A DNA stretch of 64,000 nucleotides from Pseudomonas shirazensis (GCF_014268785.2 NZ_JABWRD020000002.1:402501-466500), one strand, 5' to 3'. Counted from the stretch's first letter, positions 28,801 to 35,241 are shown. Notes: generated from the letters alone by a model not told the origin. Numbers and translations are program-made.

Positions 28801-29407
28801 GACCCACCCCAACGGCACCACCGACACCGCCACCCTGACCATTGGCCTGAACAACGCAGCAGCCTTCACCGCTACCTCGGCGCTGCTGGCCGGCGGCGAC
28901 GATGACGCTGGCGCGCTGTTCAGTGTGGCTGCCAGCACTGCGGTCGAAGGGCTGCACGGCGGCGATGGCAACGACCACCTCGACGGTAGTCATGGTGGAG
29001 CAATCAGCCTGACCGGCGGCGCTGGTGACGACACCCTGGTGATCGTCGATCAGCAGTTCACCAACGTCGACGGCGGCAGCGGTACCGACACCCTGTTGTG
29101 GGCCGGCGGCGATGCCAGTATCGACCTCGGCAACCTGGTTGGGCGCCTGCACGACATCGAGGTGATCGACCTCAACGACAGCAGTTCGGTGACCTTGAGT
29201 CTGAGCCTGGCCGACGTGGTAGCGGTGACCGAAAGCGCCAACGACACCCTGCTGATCAAGGGTGACAGCAACGATACCGTGCAGCTCAGCGACAACTGGA
29301 CCCTGACCGGCCAGCAGAATGCCGACGGTATCGACTATACCCAATACACCGCCCAGGAGGATCCAAGCCACCACTTGTGGGTACAGAACGGCATCCACGT
29401 TGTTTGA
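16871..29407 (+). CDS. lapF: LapF-type giant biofilm adhesin with tandem Ig-like domains
   Basis: 4178 residues. Residues 1-135 form a BapA-prefix-like N-terminal domain (PGEVATVTRSGQDLIVTLKSG), followed by a Gly-rich linker (about 140-155). Residues 162-3475 hold about 39 tandem bacterial Ig-like domains of 85 residues, each with DGxxLxGxGEPGxxVxVRD, LGxxxV and GxFxxxLxPxQxNG. Residues about 3490-4010 contain two copies of a BapA/VCBS-like module, with YGTLLxxADGSYSYT repeating exactly 265 residues apart. Residues 4030-4075 carry RTX-like GGDGNDHLD, GGAGDDTL and GGSGTDTL, likely calcium binding, before a C-terminal type I secretion signal. LapF proteins are secreted to the surface and support cell-cell contacts in mature biofilms. 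The exporter genes follow directly. From memory the KT2440 protein is longer (about 6300 residues), so repeat number varies. I see no TAAG protease site in the N-terminus. Confidence 0.93.
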   Translation: MDNIVVADKQTAAVTQNAWGNLSLKGPGLVQMPVPPGEVATVTRSGQDLIVTLKSGEKVTIGNFFVVDAAGEQSDMVFVGEDGTLWHAQYNAEAFTGFTFEDIASLDELMAGVGVAGSGTNTFAIAALGLLGAGGAAAAVGGGGGGGGGGGSSGGSSPNPGDTTAPASPIDLLVSPDGLRLSGRGEAGTTVNIRDAAGNLIGTGTVGADGRFDVTLSPPQTNGQALEVTLTDAAGNTSAPGNTTAPDIDTPPVDTTAPNAPTDLVIAGTGKQLSGRGEVGTTVQVRDADGNLLGSGTVGADGTFQITLDPAVLDGSTLQVTLTDAAGNVSAAGSVVSRDLLAPAQPTDLQLSNGATLTGKGEPGTTVQVRDASGALIGSGVVAADGSFSLTLNPPQANGEALDVRLVDAAQNTSAPLQFNAPDTTAPAAVSGLVVGPDRQVLGGRGEPGATVEVRDSNGLLLGSGTVAANGTFLIELNGAVQPGERLNVVQTDASGNASAPLPFDVPLTATPLSPSDLSIAANGSSLSGSAPPGSRIQVRDANGNVIGSVVVGAEGTFIVVLNPAQANGQLLDVVALDGNGGVSLPVQISAPDITAPAAPSQLVVSADGSQLSGRAEPGSTVRVVGANGVELGTAVVGPTGVFTIALNPAQVDGEALQVTATDAKGNLSAPGSVSAPDLDSPDTTSPNPASGLAISGDGRTVSGRGEPGSTVKVLDAQGNLLAIGTVLADGSFNLQLPAAVTDGSSLQVTLTDAAGNASAPATLLSPDLQAPAQPTNLSLSAGETLSGSAEPGARVEVRAANGDLLGSAIVAANGTFTLTLNPPQANGEVLDIRVIDLAGNASTPLAYDAPDITAPTIISGVTVGNGGLTIAGRGEAGAIVEVRDANGALLGTGTVGANGTFLFDLDTPAAAGQAISLVQKDAAGNTSPELDLTVPNTPIPATPSNLSLAADGSSISGSATPGTRIDVRDAQGNVLASTVVGAGGTFTLPLNPAQANGELLDVVAVDGASSSLPAQITAPDITPPGEASDLQISANGVILTGRGEAGTTVEVRNAQGNLLGTALVGANGIFTVTLAPAQTDGQVLDVELRDAAGNESSASATAPDLDGPLQPAQMALDIAGTQLTGVGQAGSLVTVRAADGTVLGSSTVGADGNFSVTLNQPQRNGEKLTVEATDSRGNSAGPVDFTAPDTQAPEPISNEAINGTGSQITGLGEPGATVTVRAADGTVLGSAVVQANGGFTIPLSPALNNGQALTVEQRDPAGNISTTVPVTAPDGQAPDAPTGLVLAADGSVLSGRGEPGSVVTVTGTGGVILGSATVQGDGSFQIALNPVQLNGQTLTATQKDQAGNISEPDTLTAPDLQAPEAAQGVQLNAGGNLISGQAEPGTTVQVRDPNGDLIGSVVVPDNGSFSLQLNPVPVAGEQLSVTVTDLQGQTSPSVPINAIDTTAPTLPTGVQVNADGTQVSGRGEAGSTVEVRDAAGTVIGSTTVPQSGDFSVILDPAQKDGQGLSVVATDGRNESAVVPVTAPDLTPPALPIGVSVANDGKVSGTAPGATEVIIRDANGIELIRGAVEADGSFSVQLPGSQNNGQPLLLEAVDAATNTSPVLPITAPDTTVPAEATDISVSPDGTSVGGNAEPGSTVVVRDADGKDIGSVVAGPDGSFVVPIKPPLASGDSASVVVKDPGGEASTPLAGPDGSEVATPTDLDLSADGFVLTGMGTVGALITVTSAGDTLGTATVGSDGIFRVFFSNAQLNAQTLQVNARFGAGKPSVPAIVTAEDTTAPEAPTQLAIDRSGSLLTGSGEVGATVSVVDANGTLLGSATVASTGLFSISLTPPQANAQLLTVTQSDASNNVSLAATTTAPDLQAPLAASGVSLNSAATVVSGQGEVGAIVTVRDASGAVLATGTVNPAGQFQITLPAAQTSGAPLQVTLSDAAGNVSAPASLATPDRTPPAAVTQTVLSADGRQLSGLGEAGASVEVRNSAGALLGTATVGADGRFSVLFSTPQASGQPIGVTQHDAAGNTSPATSVNTPDLTPPAPLTNLMLNNNGLTLTGLGEPGASVTVRGPDGTIIGSGNVAANGSFTLTLDNAQLNAQRLSVTQSDASNNTSAPVAVTAPDLTPPAEPANLLLASNGVQLSGTAEAGSTVTVRDSAGNVLGSVVAASNGTFQVTLNSVQANGQTLQVTATDAAGNVSQPGSFTAPDTTPPAAVANLAVAANGASLAGTGEAGATVAVRAADGTLLGTGTVAADGRFTVNLSPAAIVGSNLSVVQSDASGNASPAETVTAPGSLAPDIPGNLLLAADGLSVTGSGTPDSTVTVYGPGGAVLGTAVVAAGGTFTVALNSVQANGETLQVSAVGTDGSASLPATLQAPDTTAPQPLSELQLASDGLTLTGRGEPGARVSISGPGGLDLGEGVVGADGRFSLQLTAPQRNGEALSASQTDAAGNESNSVNLTAPDLLAPNAPGNLAVTGGGTLLGGTGEAGSKVTVLAADGSVLGSGIVRDDGSFQVSLNPIQANGQSLQVVLTDNAGNQSPAASTTAADITAPDALTALAIASDGATLTGRGEAGATVRVSGPDGAPLGEALVDANGFFTLTLNPTLGNAERLSLTQTDLAGNVSAPATLNTPDFTPPAQLTAVTISTDGSMIAGRGEAGATVTVTDANGSLLGTTKVLADGSFEIMLTPAQINQQVLAVQQADPPGNVSQPVSVEAPDLTPPAAPVQLQLNADGSELSGVGEPGSTARVYLGSTEIGTVQVGDDGRFVVALSPSQNNGQQLQVTLEDAKGNLSPSTPATAPDTTPPPAVNATINASGTQLNGTGEAGARLTVLNDKGDLVGQGNIGADGSFVLNLSPAQLNGQVLSIVAQDATGNPSPAFAVTAPDLTPPAQPTGLSVSADGTLLSGTGEVGSFITVRAPDNTVVGTIEVPAGGSFNVALDPAQNDGQVLQVVATDASGNAAPAVPVTAEDNSPPAPVSNLVIDATYSVISGRGEAGASVIVTQNGAKIGEGTVLANGTFQFALDTPAQPGLLVSVVQTDAAGNPSAPADYTPPLIPLTEAPLNVVLAGDGLTLTGTSSLGAIITVSNAAGQPIGSTIVTQLDGSFTVTLNPAQRNGELLSVTADAADAGESAPVIVQAGDTTPPAIPVVSALSSNGLVLTGTGEAGATVFVRDTQGNLLGSGQVNAGGAFSINLNAPQLNGQILEVSQRDAALNLSDNIGFNAPDVQAPNPPGNLLVNGLGTQLSGTGEIGATVSVFSATGTPLGTAVVGPNGQFTVNLTATQNDGQVLTVRQADAAGNISGTTTIGAPDTTPPPAPTATINAAGTLVSGAGIAGNKITVLGGGGVVLGSAIVGANGLFVVSLLAAQVDNQALTVNQSDAAGNTSGVALTAPDITPPAIASNLVINADGSVITGRGEPGATVTVRGPSGVVSQPATVNPDGTFTVTLSPAQDNGQALSITLTDPRNNVSAGVALIAPDVDANAPVSASDNLAVATVNLAPVITTKTFTDSFSTLLSGFSKTFTWTVAAGTTADPTLTLSTSSALALLDGATYTLQVKNAAGAWVTLATGNSQGLLDLILLPLGQGVRVNIGELLAGDYRLTVNSTGIGLLTTVTTSLDVQSTSLTQFTGTGTPTTGNVLSDPGTDGSVDQTGPDNGAVVQVLKNGSYVSAGAATEVQGLYGTLLIRADGSYSYTPNGSPSSVGKVDVFSYQLLHANGLKDTANLYVRIDSPQATEIWNDNNYSAPAAVVDAVNDLDSTGISLVNRETSGSANLANLSLPLIGNRSVTSATNTVAVDTTADLQVVLNSSNLLGLLSGTKIELLKLNPATGLYVVEQTVTGGSLVSLLGGGAAYTFQDKGPGSYQIRVSAGGIGLAASIATTINTTTTYTKEFVVSGYTPVSGNLLNDTTGTGSDTLGSSLTVLSVLVAANTYAIPGYNGISVTGTYGTLLVQADGSYSYTLKPGLSAAVIGQQDTFTYELTHPNGTTDTATLTIGLNNAAAFTATSALLAGGDDDAGALFSVAASTAVEGLHGGDGNDHLDGSHGGAISLTGGAGDDTLVIVDQQFTNVDGGSGTDTLLWAGGDASIDLGNLVGRLHDIEVIDLNDSSSVTLSLSLADVVAVTESANDTLLIKGDSNDTVQLSDNWTLTGQQNADGIDYTQYTAQEDPSHHLWVQNGIHVV
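17354..27295 (+). repeat. 39 tandem 255-bp Ig-like domain repeats within lapF
   Basis: The domains can be read one after another by the linker D-x-x-A/P-P and the core GEPGxxVxVRD. Average length is exactly 85 codons over 3314 residues. They are diverged at both protein and DNA level, so this is an old array and not a recent expansion. Domains 2-6 (17630-18916) and 7-11 (18917 to about 20194) look like a duplicated five-domain block. Confidence 0.9.
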
Positions 29408-29419
29408 AGCTGATGAACC

Positions 29420-29437
29420 CCGCCGGGCAACCGGCGG
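29420..29437 (+). terminator. GCAA-tetraloop hairpin between lapF and the exporter genes
   Basis: CCGCCGG-GCAA-CCGGCGG is a perfect 7-bp stem with a GNRA tetraloop, 12 bp after the lapF stop and 28 bp before the next start. There is no T-run, so it looks like a partial attenuator or RNA-stabilising element. Confidence 0.45.
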
Positions 29438-29465
29438 CAAGGACGACCAGCAGTAAGGGAAACCT

Positions 29466-30899
29466 GTGAAGCGAGGCTGTCAGCTGTCACCGCTGTTACT
29501 GGGAGCCCTCGGGCTCCTCGCGTGCAACCTTTACCCGGTCGCCATGGCGGCCGATGACATAGACCCGCAACTGCGCCAGATCGGCCCGTCGTTGTTGCGC
29601 GATGCGCCGGATGCCGTGCCGGCGCGCGCGCCGGTCGGCCAGTCGGCAATAGCTGGCGACCGCCTCGGCATCGACGAGGCGGTGCTGATAGCCGCGCAGT
29701 GGCACCCCAGCATCGCCGAGGCGGTGGGCAACCTGTACAAGCAGGGCGAAGGCATCAACGTCGCCCGCGCCGGTTATTACCCGCAGATTTCCGGCGGCCT
29801 GCGCGGCGGCTACGACACCGGCAACGGCGCCGACCGCAGCAGCCAGGCACTGAATCTGTCGCTCAAGCAGATGCTGTATGACTTCGGCAAGGTCGACAAC
29901 GCCGTCAGCGCCGCCCGCGCCGCAGCCGCCCGGGCCCAGGCCAACATCCTGCTGGTGCTCGATGACCTTGCCCGCGACACCGCCTATGCCTGGATCGAAA
30001 CCCGCCGCTACGAGCAACTGACGCTGATTGCCCGCGAGCAGATCCGCGGCGTCGGCGACATCGTCGAGCTCGCCCGGCAACGCAGCGACATGGGCGCCAG
30101 CGCCCGTTCCGACACGGTGCAGGCCGAGTCACGGGTCGAAAGCGCGCGGGCCACCTTCGCTGAATATCAAGCGCAGCACCAACGCTGGCGCTCGACCCTG
30201 GCGGCGCTGCTCGGGCGCATCTCGCCACCGGCGCTGGCCGAGGAGTCACCGCGCCAACTCGAGGGTGCCTGCAGCCGCACCCAAGGCGGCGACGAGCGTT
30301 TGCCAGCGGTGCTGATGGCCCTGGCCTTGCGTGCGCAGTCTCAGGCCGAGTTGGCCCAGGCCAAGGCCGAAGCCTACCCGACCCTGTCGTTGCAGCCGCA
30401 GGTCAATCACTACCTGGACAACGAATACGACCGCGACAACTCGCGCCTCGACCGCACCCAGGCCGGGATCTACCTCAACCTCGAAGTGCCCATTTATCAA
30501 GGCGGAGCCGTCAGTGCCCGCAGCCGCGCCGCGGGATATGCGCTGACCTCGGCCGACGCTGCCGAAGACGCCGCCCGCCTGCAGGCCCGCCGCGGCCTGG
30601 CTGAGGCGCAGGCGCAGACCGCCGGCCTGGCGCGGCGGCTGCGCTCGCTGGAAGCGCGTCAAGTCAGCATTCAGGAGGCGCGCATGCTCTATGGCCGGCA
30701 GTACCTGGACCTCGGCACGCGACCGCTGCTCGACCTGCTCAACGCCGAGCAGGAGATCTACCAGTCACGCTTCGAACTGGCCGGCACCCGCTCGGACCTA
30801 CTCCGGCTGGATATCGACTGCCTCTACAACAGCAGTGCGCTGCGCTCGGCCTTTGCCCTTGAAGGCCGCAGCCTGCAAGGCGTGGAGATTCAACCATGA
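29466..30899 (+). CDS. TolC-family outer membrane protein of the LapF type I secretion system
   Basis: 477 residues with a GTG start preceded by AAGGG. The signal peptide ends at AMA-AD; an upstream LLAC could act as a lipobox. Two TolC-type repeats of long helices follow (AVSAARAAAARAQANILLV; QSQAELAQAKAEAYPTLSLQPQV), and the C-terminal half has LLDLLNAEQEIYQSRFELAG, typical of the agglutination-protein/LapE branch. It forms the outer membrane duct for the adhesin. Its stop overlaps the start of the ABC gene (ATGA). I recall the P. putida exporter being named LapHIJ but leave symbols blank because I am not sure of the order. Confidence 0.92.
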   Translation: MKRGCQLSPLLLGALGLLACNLYPVAMAADDIDPQLRQIGPSLLRDAPDAVPARAPVGQSAIAGDRLGIDEAVLIAAQWHPSIAEAVGNLYKQGEGINVARAGYYPQISGGLRGGYDTGNGADRSSQALNLSLKQMLYDFGKVDNAVSAARAAAARAQANILLVLDDLARDTAYAWIETRRYEQLTLIAREQIRGVGDIVELARQRSDMGASARSDTVQAESRVESARATFAEYQAQHQRWRSTLAALLGRISPPALAEESPRQLEGACSRTQGGDERLPAVLMALALRAQSQAELAQAKAEAYPTLSLQPQVNHYLDNEYDRDNSRLDRTQAGIYLNLEVPIYQGGAVSARSRAAGYALTSADAAEDAARLQARRGLAEAQAQTAGLARRLRSLEARQVSIQEARMLYGRQYLDLGTRPLLDLLNAEQEIYQSRFELAGTRSDLLRLDIDCLYNSSALRSAFALEGRSLQGVEIQP

Positions 30900-33088
30900 C
30901 CGACACCGTCAACCTTGATCTGCAGCAGACGCAACAGGCCGCGCCCGCGCCGGACGCACCGCCCCGGGCTGACCTCGGACCGTGGCTGGAGGTGATGCTG
31001 CAGGTCGCCCACCATTACCGCCTGGACGTCTCGCCGCAGCGCATCCGCTTGGCCGCCATCGAGGATGCGCGGCCGCTGGACGAGATCCTGCGGCACATGG
31101 CGCGGCAGGCCGGGCTGACCCTTCGCTTCGTGCGCTTCGATGCCAAAGGCCTGCGCCAGTGGCGCACGCCGATGGTGCTGGAACTCGACGACGGCCAGTT
31201 GGCCACGGTCGAGGCGGTTACCGAAGAAAACGACCTGGCGGTAGTGTTCGCCGGTGATCAGGGGCTGACCTCACGGCTGCCCCGTGAGGCGCTGACCGGC
31301 CGCATCGTGCGAGTGGCCCTGCTGCGCCCGGCGCGGCCGTTGCGCGATGTGCGCACCGACGACTACACCGCGCCGTATGACCGCCACTGGTTCGCCCGCA
31401 TCGTCCTGCGCGACCTGCGCCCGTATGGCCAGGTCATGCTCGCCTCACTGGTGGCCAACGTGCTGGCATTGGCCGGGGTGCTGTTCTCGATGCAGGTATA
31501 CGACAGGGTGATCCCGGCCGAGTCGCTGCCGACCCTGTACGTGTTGTTCGGCGGCGTAGTGCTGGCGCTGGTGTTCGACTTCAGCATGCGCCTGCTGCGC
31601 CTGAAGGTCACCGACCTGCTCGGCAAGCGCGCCGACCTGCGCATCTCCGACCTGGTCTTCGGCCATGCCCTGCGCCTGCGCAACTCGGTGCGGCCAAAAT
31701 CTACCGGCTCGTTCATCTCACAGTTGCGCGAACTGGAACAGATCCGCGACCTGATCACCTCGAGCACTGCCACGGCGCTGGCCGATTTGCCGTTCTTCCT
31801 GTTATTCTTGCTGGTGTTCTGGCTGATCGGCGGCGTGCTGGTGGTGATCCCGTTGGCAGCGCTGGTGGCCATGCTCCTGCCCGGCCTGCTCGCGCAACGG
31901 CGGCTGGCACGCCTGGCGAATGCGTCGATGCGTGAGTCGGCGCTGCGCAACGCCATGCTGGTCGAGAGCATCCAGGGCATGGACGAGATCAAGGCGCTGC
32001 AGGCCGAGGCCCGCTTCGAGCGCCAATGGAACCAATACAACGCCGCCTGCGCCCACAGCAACCTGCGCCTGCGCACGCTGACCAATGGCCTGGTGACCTG
32101 GACCCAGAACGTCCAGGGCGCGGTGTTTGCCGTGGTCATCGTGGTCGGCGCGCCGATGGTGATTGCGGGTGATCTGACCACCGGCAGCCTGGTCGCGGCA
32201 TCCATGCTGTCGTCGCGGATGATGGCGCCCATGGCCCAACTGACCCACGTGCTGACCCGCTGGCAACAGGCCAAGGTCGCCCTGCAAGGGCTGGACAAAT
32301 TGATGCAGTCACCAGTCGATCACCCCGAAGGCGAAGCACGCGTGCACCTGCCGGCAATTCGTGGCGAATATCAGCTGCGCCAGGCCACTTTCCGCTACAG
32401 CCCTGAAGCACCGCCGGCCCTGAGCATCAACCAACTGAACATTCAGCCTGGCGAACGCATCGCGATTCTGGGCCGCAATGGCGCTGGCAAGTCGACCCTG
32501 CTGCAGGCCCTGGGCGGGGCGATGGATCTGGTCGAGGGCGAGGTCACGCTCGATGGCATCGCCATGGCCCACCTCGACCCGGCCGACCTGCGCCGCGACG
32601 TCGGCCTGCTGGCGCAGTACTCGCGGCTGTTCCACGGCACCCTGCGGGAAAACCTCACCCTCGGCGCCGGCCAGGCCAGCGACCAGGAACTGCTCGCCGC
32701 CCTGGCTGCCAGTGGCGCGCTGGAATTCGTCCGGCAATTGCCCAAGGGCATGGACCACCTGGTGCTCGAAGGCGGCGCAGGCTTGTCCGGTGGGCAACGC
32801 CAGGCACTGGTCCTGGCGCGGCTGCTGGTGCGCCAGCCACAGGTGCTGCTGCTCGATGAGCCGACCGCATCGCTGGATGACATCAGCGAACGGCGCCTGC
32901 TGGATAACCTCGAGCGTTTCTGCCAGGGCCGCACGCTGATCATCGCCACCCACCGCATGAGCGTCCTGCAACGGGTAGATCGGGTGCTGGTGCTCGATGG
33001 CGGGCGGATTATCATCGACGACAAACGTGACGCTGCCCTGTCACGTTTGAGCCAGGGCGGTCAGCCAAGCCAGGGAGGCAAAGCATGA
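30896..33088 (+). CDS. Type I secretion ABC transporter (LapB-like), C39-like domain plus ABC
   Basis: 730 residues. The first ~130 residues are a C39-peptidase-like domain without the catalytic Cys (HHYRLDVSPQRIRL), as in adhesin and RTX exporters that do not cut their cargo. Six membrane helices follow (from LASLVANVLALAGVLFSMQVYDRVIP), then the ATPase with Walker A GRNGAGKST, signature LSGGQRQ, Walker B VLLLDEPTASLDD and switch His ATHR. It powers export of LapF across both membranes. Overlaps its neighbours by 4 bp on both sides. Confidence 0.95.
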   Translation: MTDTVNLDLQQTQQAAPAPDAPPRADLGPWLEVMLQVAHHYRLDVSPQRIRLAAIEDARPLDEILRHMARQAGLTLRFVRFDAKGLRQWRTPMVLELDDGQLATVEAVTEENDLAVVFAGDQGLTSRLPREALTGRIVRVALLRPARPLRDVRTDDYTAPYDRHWFARIVLRDLRPYGQVMLASLVANVLALAGVLFSMQVYDRVIPAESLPTLYVLFGGVVLALVFDFSMRLLRLKVTDLLGKRADLRISDLVFGHALRLRNSVRPKSTGSFISQLRELEQIRDLITSSTATALADLPFFLLFLLVFWLIGGVLVVIPLAALVAMLLPGLLAQRRLARLANASMRESALRNAMLVESIQGMDEIKALQAEARFERQWNQYNAACAHSNLRLRTLTNGLVTWTQNVQGAVFAVVIVVGAPMVIAGDLTTGSLVAASMLSSRMMAPMAQLTHVLTRWQQAKVALQGLDKLMQSPVDHPEGEARVHLPAIRGEYQLRQATFRYSPEAPPALSINQLNIQPGERIAILGRNGAGKSTLLQALGGAMDLVEGEVTLDGIAMAHLDPADLRRDVGLLAQYSRLFHGTLRENLTLGAGQASDQELLAALAASGALEFVRQLPKGMDHLVLEGGAGLSGGQRQALVLARLLVRQPQVLLLDEPTASLDDISERRLLDNLERFCQGRTLIIATHRMSVLQRVDRVLVLDGGRIIIDDKRDAALSRLSQGGQPSQGGKA

Positions 33089-34269
33089 GCAGCCACGAAC
33101 TTCCGGCATCATACCTGGATGGAGAAGACGACCACGCCGTGCTGCGCGCCGGGCGCATCATTATGGTCTGCGCCTTGATGCTGGCGGCGTTTCTGGCCTG
33201 GGCGGCGTGGTTCGAGGTGGTCGAGGTGTCGACCGGCACCGGCAAGGTCATCCCCAGCTCACGCGAGCAGGTGATCCAGTCGTTCGAAGGCGGCATCGTT
33301 GCGCAGATGAACGTCGCCGAAGGCGATCTGGTCGAGCGCGACCAGGTGCTGGCCCAGCTCGATCCCACCAAGACCTCATCCAGCGTCGGCGAGAGCGAGG
33401 CCAAGTACTGGGCAGCGCTGGCCAGCGTCGCCCGGTTGCGCGCTGAGGTCACCGGCAAGCCGCTGAACTTCCCGCCCAGCCTGAGCAAGTCGCCGGAGCT
33501 GATCGAGACCGAAACCGCGCTGTACCAGACCCGCCGCCGCGGCCTCGAGCAGACCCTGGCCGGCATCGAGGACTCGCTGCGGCTGGTGCGCAGCGAACTG
33601 AAAATCACCGAAAACCTGGCCAAGATGGGCGCCTCCAGCCGGGTCGAAGTGATCCGCCTCAACCGCCAGCGCTCGGAGCTCGAACTCAAGGCCAACGAAG
33701 CGCGCTCGGACTATCTGGTGCGCGCCCGCGAAGACCTGGCCAGGGCCAGCGCCGAAGCCGACAGCCTCGAGCAGGTGATCCGCGGCCGCAACGACTCGCT
33801 GTCTCGCCTGACCCTGCGCTCGCCGGTACGCGGCATCGTCAAGGATATCGAAGTGAATACCCTTGGCGGGGTGGTCCAGCCAGGCGGCCAGGTGATGAAA
33901 ATCGTACCGATGGACGAGCGCCTGCTAATCGAAACACGCATTGCCCCGCGCGATATCGCCTTCATCCACCCCGATCAGGCGGCCAAGGTCAAGATCAGCG
34001 CCTACGACTACTCAATCTATGGCGGCCTCGAAGGCAAGGTGGTGGGTATCTCGCCAGATACCCTGCAGGACGAATTCAAACCCGAGATCTATTACTACCG
34101 GGTGTTCATCCGCACCGAACAGGACAGCCTGCAGAACAAGGCCGGCAAACATTTCGCCATTGTCCCGGGCATGATCGCCACGGTGGATATCCGCAGCGGC
34201 GAAAAAACCATCCTCGATTACCTGATCAAGCCACTCAATCGAGCCAAGGAGGCCCTGCGCGAACGTTGA
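33085..34269 (+). CDS. HlyD-family membrane fusion protein of the LapF exporter
   Basis: 394 residues: one N-terminal membrane helix (IIMVCALMLAAFLAWAAWFEV), the lipoyl-like motif GTGKVIPSSREQVIQSFEGGIV with a second half at LRSPVRGIVKDIEVNTLGGVV, a long helical hairpin (about 130-240), and a C-terminal beta-barrel. It links the ABC pump in the inner membrane to the TolC-like duct. Starts at an ATGA overlap with the ABC gene, so the three exporter genes form one operon. Confidence 0.95.
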   Translation: MSSHELPASYLDGEDDHAVLRAGRIIMVCALMLAAFLAWAAWFEVVEVSTGTGKVIPSSREQVIQSFEGGIVAQMNVAEGDLVERDQVLAQLDPTKTSSSVGESEAKYWAALASVARLRAEVTGKPLNFPPSLSKSPELIETETALYQTRRRGLEQTLAGIEDSLRLVRSELKITENLAKMGASSRVEVIRLNRQRSELELKANEARSDYLVRAREDLARASAEADSLEQVIRGRNDSLSRLTLRSPVRGIVKDIEVNTLGGVVQPGGQVMKIVPMDERLLIETRIAPRDIAFIHPDQAAKVKISAYDYSIYGGLEGKVVGISPDTLQDEFKPEIYYYRVFIRTEQDSLQNKAGKHFAIVPGMIATVDIRSGEKTILDYLIKPLNRAKEALRER

Positions 34270-34284
34270 AGGGCTAAAGCCTGG

Positions 34285-34307
34285 GCCGGGCAGGCCGATA
34301 ACCCGGC
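34285..34307 (+). terminator. Weak hairpin after the exporter operon
   Basis: GCCGGG and CCCGGC pair across an 11-nt loop, 16 bp past the HlyD-type stop and 35 bp before cheV. With a short stem and no T-run it may let transcription continue into cheV. Confidence 0.25.
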
Positions 34308-34341
34308 ATCCTCCCTATTCTGACTTAGCCGAAGGTTGCCC

Positions 34342-35241
34342 ATGGCCACCCAAAATGCCCGCGCGGACTCGTTGTCGCTGCTGCTGTTCACCCTGCGCAG
34401 CGGCAAGCTGATGGCGATCAACCTGCTCAAGGTCAGCGAAATCATCACCTGTCCACAGCTGACCAAGCTGCCCGAGTCGCACCCGCACGTCAAAGGCGTG
34501 GCCACTCTGCGCGGCAACTCGCTGTCGGTGATCGACCTGTCGCTGGCCATCGGCGAACGGCCGCTGGCCGACCCCGATGGCGGCTGCCTGATCGTCACCG
34601 AGATCAGCCGCTCGCGCCAAGGCCTGCATGTACAGGCCGTAAGCCGCATCGTGCACTGCCTGAGCACCGACATCAAACCGCCGCCATTCGGCTCGGGCAA
34701 CCGCTCGTTCATCACCGGCGTGACCCGGGTCGACAACACCCTGGTGCAGGTACTGGATATCGAAAAGGTCATCCACGCCATCGCCCCGGCGCCAGCCGAG
34801 CCACTGCCGGGCGAACTCGGCGAGGAAGACGCCAGCCTGCTCGCGGCCGCCAACATCCTGGTGGTCGATGACAGCCAGGTTGCCCTGCAGCAGTCGGTGC
34901 ACACCCTGCGCGGCCTCGGTATCGAGTGCCACACCGCGCGCAGTGCCAAGGATGCGATCAACGTCCTGCTCGAGCTGCAAGGCACCGAACGCGAGATCAA
35001 CATCATCGTCTCGGATATCGAGATGTCCGAGATGGACGGCTATGCCTTCACCCGTACCCTGCGCGAGACGCCCGACTTCCAGCACCTGTACATCCTCCTG
35101 CACACCTCGCTGGACAGCGCCATGAGCAGCGAGAAGGCGAAAAACGCTGGCGCCAATGCGATTCTCACCAAGTTCTCCTCGCCCGACCTCACCGAGTGCC
35201 TGGTGACCGCAGCGCGCACGGTGGTGTTCGCCGAACGGTAA
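34342..35241 (+). CDS. cheV: CheV-type chemotaxis coupling protein (CheW-receiver)
   Basis: 299 residues. The first ~150 are a CheW-like domain (RSGKLMAINLLKVSEII; GVATLRGNSLSVIDLSLAIG). The last ~125 are a receiver domain with NILVVDDSQ, the phospho-acceptor Asp in VSDIEMSEMDGY and the conserved Lys in ILTKFSS. I use the ATG at 34342 over the TTG two codons upstream. CheV couples receptors to CheA and tunes adaptation. Its position next to the adhesin exporter suggests a link between chemotaxis and surface attachment, but cotranscription is not shown. Confidence 0.9.
   Translation: MATQNARADSLSLLLFTLRSGKLMAINLLKVSEIITCPQLTKLPESHPHVKGVATLRGNSLSVIDLSLAIGERPLADPDGGCLIVTEISRSRQGLHVQAVSRIVHCLSTDIKPPPFGSGNRSFITGVTRVDNTLVQVLDIEKVIHAIAPAPAEPLPGELGEEDASLLAAANILVVDDSQVALQQSVHTLRGLGIECHTARSAKDAINVLLELQGTEREINIIVSDIEMSEMDGYAFTRTLRETPDFQHLYILLHTSLDSAMSSEKAKNAGANAILTKFSSPDLTECLVTAARTVVFAER

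Noticed and set aside
17987..29440. Very long open frames on the minus strand opposite lapF (for example 19904-22927, 1007 codons; 23201-25186; 23413-25461)
   Set aside because: They follow from GC-rich codon use and the regular Ig repeats. Their products are repetitive, low-complexity mirror images of the repeats and have no ribosome sites or family features.
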